From the NCBI GenBank assembly GCA_016789785.1, contig JAEUQE010000270.1, positions 1-10,634 of the forward strand: a DNA stretch of 10,634 bases, in the 5' to 3' direction. Shown piece after piece: positions 8,601 to 10,634 of this stretch (positions within the stretch are counted from its first letter, which is position 1; each line of letters begins with the position of its first letter). Origin of the DNA: Bryobacterales bacterium (lineage in GTDB: Bacteria; Acidobacteriota; Terriglobia; Bryobacterales; Bryobacteraceae). Under the pieces are notes generated by a model. It was not told the origin of the DNA and ran no database searches. It was given only the letters and a program-made list of their open reading frames with translations. A program made the translations under genes and the position numbers.

Positions 8601-8737
8601 CTGATCGTCGGATACACCGTGTCCGGCATCAAGTCGACCGGCAGCCGCACAAACGCAATGGAGCCGAGAAGAATCACGATGAGCGTACACATCGCGATGG
8701 TCACGGGCCGTCGTATCGAGAACTCTGGTAGACTCAT
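5609..8737 (-). CDS. RND-family efflux permease (AcrB-like inner-membrane subunit)
   Basis: The protein has 1042 residues, the usual length for the family. ATG 8737 is preceded by GAGGA (8747-8743) at 5 bases. Both internal repeats are visible. Repeat one has TM1 (about 12-31), a periplasmic porter loop (about 32-335), then TM2-TM6 (about 336-490). Repeat two has TM7 (about 529-548), the second loop, then TM8-TM12 (about 866-1020). Typical motifs are RLPVDLMPDTVYPTISV, YPGVAPEEME and RPILMTTTTTVLGLIP. In TM4 the sequence is GMLVDNAIVVLES, so one Asp (399) is kept and the second relay Asp of AcrB is Asn400. In TM10 the sequence is VVNNAILLID, so the relay Lys of AcrB is replaced by Asn. This VDN/VNN type is known in divergent HAE-like pumps. 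A Ser/Arg/Gly patch occurs at about 657-673. It works with the adaptor encoded just upstream and needs a TolC-type channel encoded elsewhere. Substrates cannot be predicted. Confidence 0.95.
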   Translation of the reverse strand: MSLPEFSIRRPVTIAMCTLIVILLGSIAFVRLPVDLMPDTVYPTISVRAEYPGVAPEEMENLVARPLEEAFSSAPGVEEITSNSTEGTTSVRVSFVYGTNLDEAANELRIRLDRRRSALPEDMEPPVMYKFDVSQYPIMFLTVAASDMDPRQLRHFTEKQIQYRLERVPGVAQFTVRGGLRREIHVDLNLEKLRALNLSVADVVRIVRQENLNRPVGPVREGRFEVLLRTQGEFQNLDQIRNLVITTRGTVPVYLRDIAVVEDSHEEVRQLVSVDGAPAVRLFVYKQSGANTVDVSDAVWAEVARVHRDYPNIKISATGDSAEYIKAAIGNVKDSTLQGGALAVLILLVFLRSISSMLIIGVAIPVSVIGTFAVMHMAGFTLNTVSFGGLALGVGMLVDNAIVVLESIFQNRERGLRPLEAAIAGSKQVALAVTSSTLTTIAVFVPVLFLTGTSAVTFKQLAYVVTFSLFCSLAVALTVVPLLCSRFLGGVRNVNRKSLGGIVYQWVGDIQVRMNEGYGSLIRWSLDHRFVVLAAATVMLVGTYQIMPLIGVELTPEADEGEVRADVELEPGTRVEVTDENIQRMAKVVREKVPEAINIMVETGGGGFSRGTSTHMGELRIRLKPQNERTRSAKEIANSLRPLLASQPGVIVRTRVSSGMMSRSSRSGSSGGDRLAVEIRGHDLQTLEDLAEQVRTAMATVPGVPEVQVSRQPGMPEMLVSVDRLKAATMGLNVSNIADALETAIGGRRTSMFRQQGDEYNILVRLNERDRMNLSQVGLVPLVTLGGRTVSADSVVQLKRQEGPVSIDRADQERIVVVSGTIAERDLGSIMRDLDARLQNINRPTGYEFKYGGEYEEQQENFRELTFAAILALILVYMVMASQFESLRDPFIILFSIPLAAIGVVGILILTHTTFNMQGFLGVIVLVGIVVNNAILLIDCTKQLQDDEGYDLREAVVTGGTRRLRPILMTTTTTVLGLIPMSLGIGEGAELQAPLARVVVGGLLTSTLITLVVIPVIYSLLEERRAPASATQSAALQPAQGD

Positions 8738-8778
8738 GCGGTTCCTCTCTTGCTGGCGCGCTGCTGCAACTGGCTGCG

Positions 8779-10041
8779 CTACTCGGCCCGCCGCTGCCCT
8801 TCGCCCTTCCGCGATTCCCTCTTGTTCGGCTCGCCACGTGGCGGCTCATTCAACGTCTTCCCGGGAGCCGCCCTCGAAGTGCGGTCCGCGGTCACTTTGA
8901 TCTGATCGCCCTCACGCAACATCGACGAACCTCGCGTGATGATCGTAGTACCCGGATCAAGGTGCGCCAGCACCTCAACTTCATCACCCAGGGTTCGTCC
9001 CGTCTCAATCGCGCGGAATGTCGCCGCATTACGCTCAATCAGAAACACTCCCGGCTGCGAGCCGCGATACACCAGCCCCTCGCGCGGAATCAGCACCGCC
9101 TCCCGTGTCGCACCCAGGTCGAGATGCACGCGCGCAAACATCTCCGCGCGCAGCCCAAGCTCGGCATTCGGGATCTCCACTTCCACAATCGCACTGCGTG
9201 TCGCGGCATCCAACACAGGACTGATGCGGGCCACACGTCCTTCAAAAGCGCGGTCGCTAAAAGCGTCCACCTCGATCTTCGCCCTGTTGCCAACACGAAG
9301 CTTGCCCACTTCCTGCTCCGGCACGCTCGCCATCGTCACCATGGTGTTCAGATTCACCAGCGTCATGATCGGCGTGGATGGACTCACCAGAGCCCCCTGA
9401 TCAATGTGCCGCTTCGCAACGTGACCCGCCATCGGCGCATAGATCTTCGTCTGCGCCAACCGGATCTGCAGTTCGTTGATTTCCGCCTGCGCCTGGCCGC
9501 GCTGCGCCTCAGTAAGCTGCAACTGCGCCAGCACGACTTCCATCGCCGTCTGCCTCGACTCGAGGTCTGACTTCGGAATCAGCCCTTCCTTCCACAACGA
9601 CTCGGCACGCCCCAGGTTCGCCTTTGAGTTGTCCAACTCCGCCTTGCGCTGCCTCGCCGCCGCATCCACCACCGCCAGCGCGGCCTTGGCGCGACTCACC
9701 TGCTGCTGCAGTTCATCGTCTTCCAGTTCCGCAATCAACTCGCCGCTCTTCACGCGGTCGCCAAGCTGATGGGTCACTTTCTCCACGCGTCCGGTGGCCT
9801 TCGCCGTCACTTCCACCTGCTCTTTCGGACGAAGTGCGCCAGTCAGCAGAATCTCCTGGCGCAACTGGCCGGTGCGCGCCTCGCCGGTGCTCACGCTCAC
9901 CACACGCGCTCCACCCTTCTTGGATGCAGCCTTCTTCGCGGTCTCTTCCTGAATCTGGCTGGCTTGGCGCACGCGCATGGCGAAAAACCACCCTGCGGCC
10001 AGAACGATCAGCACACCAATACCGGCTTTGATCTTCTTCAA
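8779..10041 (-). CDS. RND efflux periplasmic adaptor (membrane fusion protein)
   Basis: The protein has 420 residues from a TTG start at 10041. I chose TTG because GAGAGGG (10053-10047) ends 5 bases upstream and the protein then opens with MKKIK and a membrane anchor, AGIGVLIVLAAGWFFAM (6-22). A longer in-frame frame reaches 10167 but crosses the TATAAT promoter. The domain order is typical of HlyD/AcrA adaptors: first lipoyl half GRVEKVTHQLGDRVKSGELIAEL (split around 84-106), an alpha-helical coiled-coil hairpin (about 108-196), second lipoyl half IYAPMAGHVAKRHIDQGALV (200-219), a beta-barrel with RISPVLDAATRSAIVEV (272-288), and a membrane-proximal domain to about 384. The last 36 residues are an unusual charged Pro/Lys/Arg/Glu tail. 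There is no lipobox Cys, so it is anchored by a transmembrane helix. Its stop lies 41 bases before the permease start; it is the first gene of the operon. Confidence 0.93.
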   Translation of the reverse strand: MKKIKAGIGVLIVLAAGWFFAMRVRQASQIQEETAKKAASKKGGARVVSVSTGEARTGQLRQEILLTGALRPKEQVEVTAKATGRVEKVTHQLGDRVKSGELIAELEDDELQQQVSRAKAALAVVDAAARQRKAELDNSKANLGRAESLWKEGLIPKSDLESRQTAMEVVLAQLQLTEAQRGQAQAEINELQIRLAQTKIYAPMAGHVAKRHIDQGALVSPSTPIMTLVNLNTMVTMASVPEQEVGKLRVGNRAKIEVDAFSDRAFEGRVARISPVLDAATRSAIVEVEIPNAELGLRAEMFARVHLDLGATREAVLIPREGLVYRGSQPGVFLIERNAATFRAIETGRTLGDEVEVLAHLDPGTTIITRGSSMLREGDQIKVTADRTSRAAPGKTLNEPPRGEPNKRESRKGEGQRRAE

Positions 10042-10046
10042 ATGTA

Positions 10047-10053
10047 CCCTCTC
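10047..10053 (-). promoter_or_regulatory. Ribosome binding site that fixes the adaptor TTG start
   Basis: On the minus strand this reads GAGAGGG, followed by five bases (TACAT) and then TTG. It is the best Shine-Dalgarno match near the front of the adaptor gene and sits at an ideal distance. That makes the TTG at 10041 a better start than any ATG further upstream. Confidence 0.7.
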
Positions 10054-10090
10054 GGCTGAAACAGGTGCTGGAAGTGGTCTCAGCGTCCCG

Positions 10091-10120
10091 ATTATATCGA
10101 ACGTGAAACGGCTTCCCGAT
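10091..10120 (-). promoter_or_regulatory. Probable promoter of the efflux operon
   Basis: The minus strand carries a perfect TATAAT -10 box (10096-10091). The region 17 bases upstream (10119-10114) reads TCGGGA, a poor -35, so activation or a non-standard sigma preference is possible. Expected transcription start is near 10084, giving a leader of about 43 bases. The -10 sits in a small inverted repeat CGAT-TAT-ATCG (10089-10099). The 7-mer TCCCGAT (plus-strand reading) occurs both beside the -10 (10086-10092) and at the -35 position (10114-10120), so a regulator site is conceivable but unproven. Confidence 0.55.
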
Positions 10121-10151
10121 CCTGAAAAGACGCCACGAAAGGGCATTGAGG

Positions 10152-10180
10152 TTACCGGCGAAGCCACGCGGGCCTAGAAT
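10152..10180 (+). promoter_or_regulatory. Promoter of the DUF3303-like gene; candidate leaderless start
   Basis: The -10-like TAGAAT (10175-10180) ends 5 bases before ATG 10186. A weak -35-like TTACCG (10152-10157) is 17 bases upstream. The expected transcription start coincides with the ATG and there is no Shine-Dalgarno sequence. This is the same hexamer, at nearly the same distance from the start codon, as the promoter at 392-397. Confidence 0.5.
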
Positions 10181-10185
10181 GAAGC

Positions 10186-10470
10186 ATGCTCTTCATGGTG
10201 ATCGAGCGGTTTCAGAACAACGATATGATCCCGGTCTACCGCAAACTCCGCGACGCCGGGCGCGTGATGCCTGAAGGACTGCGCTATCTCGACAGTTGGA
10301 TTGAGCCCAACTTCAGCCGCTGCTTCCAACTGATGGAGTGCGAGGATGCCCGCCTGTTTCAGGAGTGGGTGCTCCAATGACGTGGCCTTGGTATGACCGT
10401 GGAGATCGTACCGGTGGTTCCCAGCAAGGACACGCGTGAGGTGGTGGCCAGCCATCTGGACAGCGCATGA
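10186..10470 (+). pseudogene. DUF3303-like small protein interrupted by an in-frame TGA
   Basis: From ATG 10186 the frame gives 64 residues (MLFMVIERFQNNDMIPVYRK, then RVMPEGLRYLDSWIEPNFSRCFQLMEC and EDARLFQEWVLQ, in order) and meets TGA at 10378-10380. The same frame then continues without a shift from 10381 as RGLGMTVEIVPVVPSKDTRE and on to TGA 10468-10470, for a total of 94 codons plus stop. From my memory of this family, members are about 90 residues long, and a Trp occurs where the TGA stands, before a segment ending in EIVPV. A single TGG-to-TGA change therefore explains the break. No function is established for DUF3303 proteins. The gene is divergent from the efflux operon. It could be a genuine nonsense pseudogene, a base-call error, or a gene tolerating UGA readthrough. 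Confidence 0.75.
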
Positions 10471-10506
10471 ACACCCCGTCCGCCCGTTACGGCTTGCGCA
10501 CAGGCG

Positions 10507-10525
10507 TACAATAGCGAGTGAAGGG
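10507..10525 (+). promoter_or_regulatory. -10 box and Shine-Dalgarno ahead of the last gene
   Basis: TACAAT (10507-10512) is a good -10 box without a convincing -35. AAGGG (10521-10525) follows and lies 8 bases before ATG 10534. Together they give a very short leader of roughly 15 bases that still contains a ribosome binding site. Confidence 0.4.
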
Positions 10526-10533
10526 CTATTGGT

Positions 10534-10634
10534 ATGCGTCGAACCGCCGTTCGTGTGCTCTTTGCGATCCTCGTTCTCGCCGGCATCACCTACGCTGCCT
10601 GGCGATTCGTCCATTCACGCGATGACCGCATGTG
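10534..10634 (+). CDS. Unrecognised membrane-anchored or exported protein, N-terminus only
   Basis: ATG 10534 opens a frame that runs to the window edge without a stop (33 complete codons). It begins MRRTA, then has a hydrophobic segment VRVLFAILVLAGITYAAW (about residues 6-23), then a polar FVHSRDDRM. Two Arg residues before the hydrophobic run and charged residues after it fit a signal anchor with the bulk of the protein outside the cytoplasm, or an uncleaved signal. The AAGGG upstream and the TACAAT box support it as a real gene start. Too little is present to name a family. A GTG at 10518 in another frame gives a peptide without membrane character and ends within the window, so I prefer the ATG. 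Confidence 0.55.
   Translation, partial: MRRTAVRVLFAILVLAGITYAAWRFVHSRDDRM

Noticed and set aside
10174..10614. Minus-strand 146-codon frame across the right edge
   Set aside because: Antisense to the DUF3303-like gene and the last gene start; no family resemblance.
10518..10625. GTG-started leaderless frame after the TACAAT box
   Set aside because: The peptide has no recognisable character and ends in the window, whereas the ATG 10534 frame gives a typical membrane anchor and has a Shine-Dalgarno sequence.

Overview
The window looks like chromosomal DNA of an Acidobacteriota bacterium, most likely from the Solibacter/Bryobacter side of the phylum. This is inferred, not proven. The grounds are GC-rich coding with standard stops, a secreted cytochrome-type PSCyt1-DUF1549-DUF1553 protein paired with a DUF1501 protein (a pair abundant in Planctomycetota, Verrucomicrobiota and Solibacter-type Acidobacteriota), and a DUF3303-like small protein. 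No rRNA, tRNA, CRISPR array, insertion sequence or phage gene is visible. No gene-free stretch exceeds about 150 bases.

Left edge (1-405): the N-terminal 114 codons of a Panacea/DUF4065 (SocA-like) protein lie on the minus strand and run off the window. A short divergent intergenic region follows. It carries a clear plus-strand promoter placed so that transcription would begin at or next to the ATG of the next gene, which suggests a leaderless mRNA.

Region 406-4390 (plus): a two-gene unit. The first gene encodes an exported protein with a c-type heme site (CFSCH), the DUF1549 module and the DUF1553 module. The second overlaps it by 20 bases and encodes a DUF1501 protein with a twin-arginine-type N-terminus. 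Their joint biochemical role is not established in general. Export and heme chemistry are readable from the sequence.

Region 4414-10041 (minus): a four-gene run transcribed right to left. It encodes a membrane fusion (periplasmic adaptor) protein, an RND inner-membrane efflux permease, a SnoaL/NTF2-like small protein and an exported SGNH/GDSL hydrolase. Gaps are 41, 12 and 40 bases, each gene has a usable Shine-Dalgarno sequence, and a TATAAT box lies about 50 bases ahead of the first gene. No outer-membrane TolC-like channel gene is in the window. The run converges on the DUF1501 gene with only 23 bases between the two stop codons.

Right edge (10042-10634): a divergent promoter region serves the efflux operon on one side and a small DUF3303-like gene on the other. 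That small gene is interrupted by an in-frame TGA where a Trp codon is expected, with the reading frame intact on both sides. The window ends in the first 33 codons of an unrecognised single-pass membrane or exported protein.

The points most worth a second look are the in-frame TGA, the recurring -10 box placed 5 bases from a start codon (candidate leaderless genes), the edge-truncated Panacea gene as a possible toxin-antitoxin member, and the non-canonical proton-relay residues of the RND pump together with its two unusual downstream partners. No wholly new system can be claimed from this window alone.
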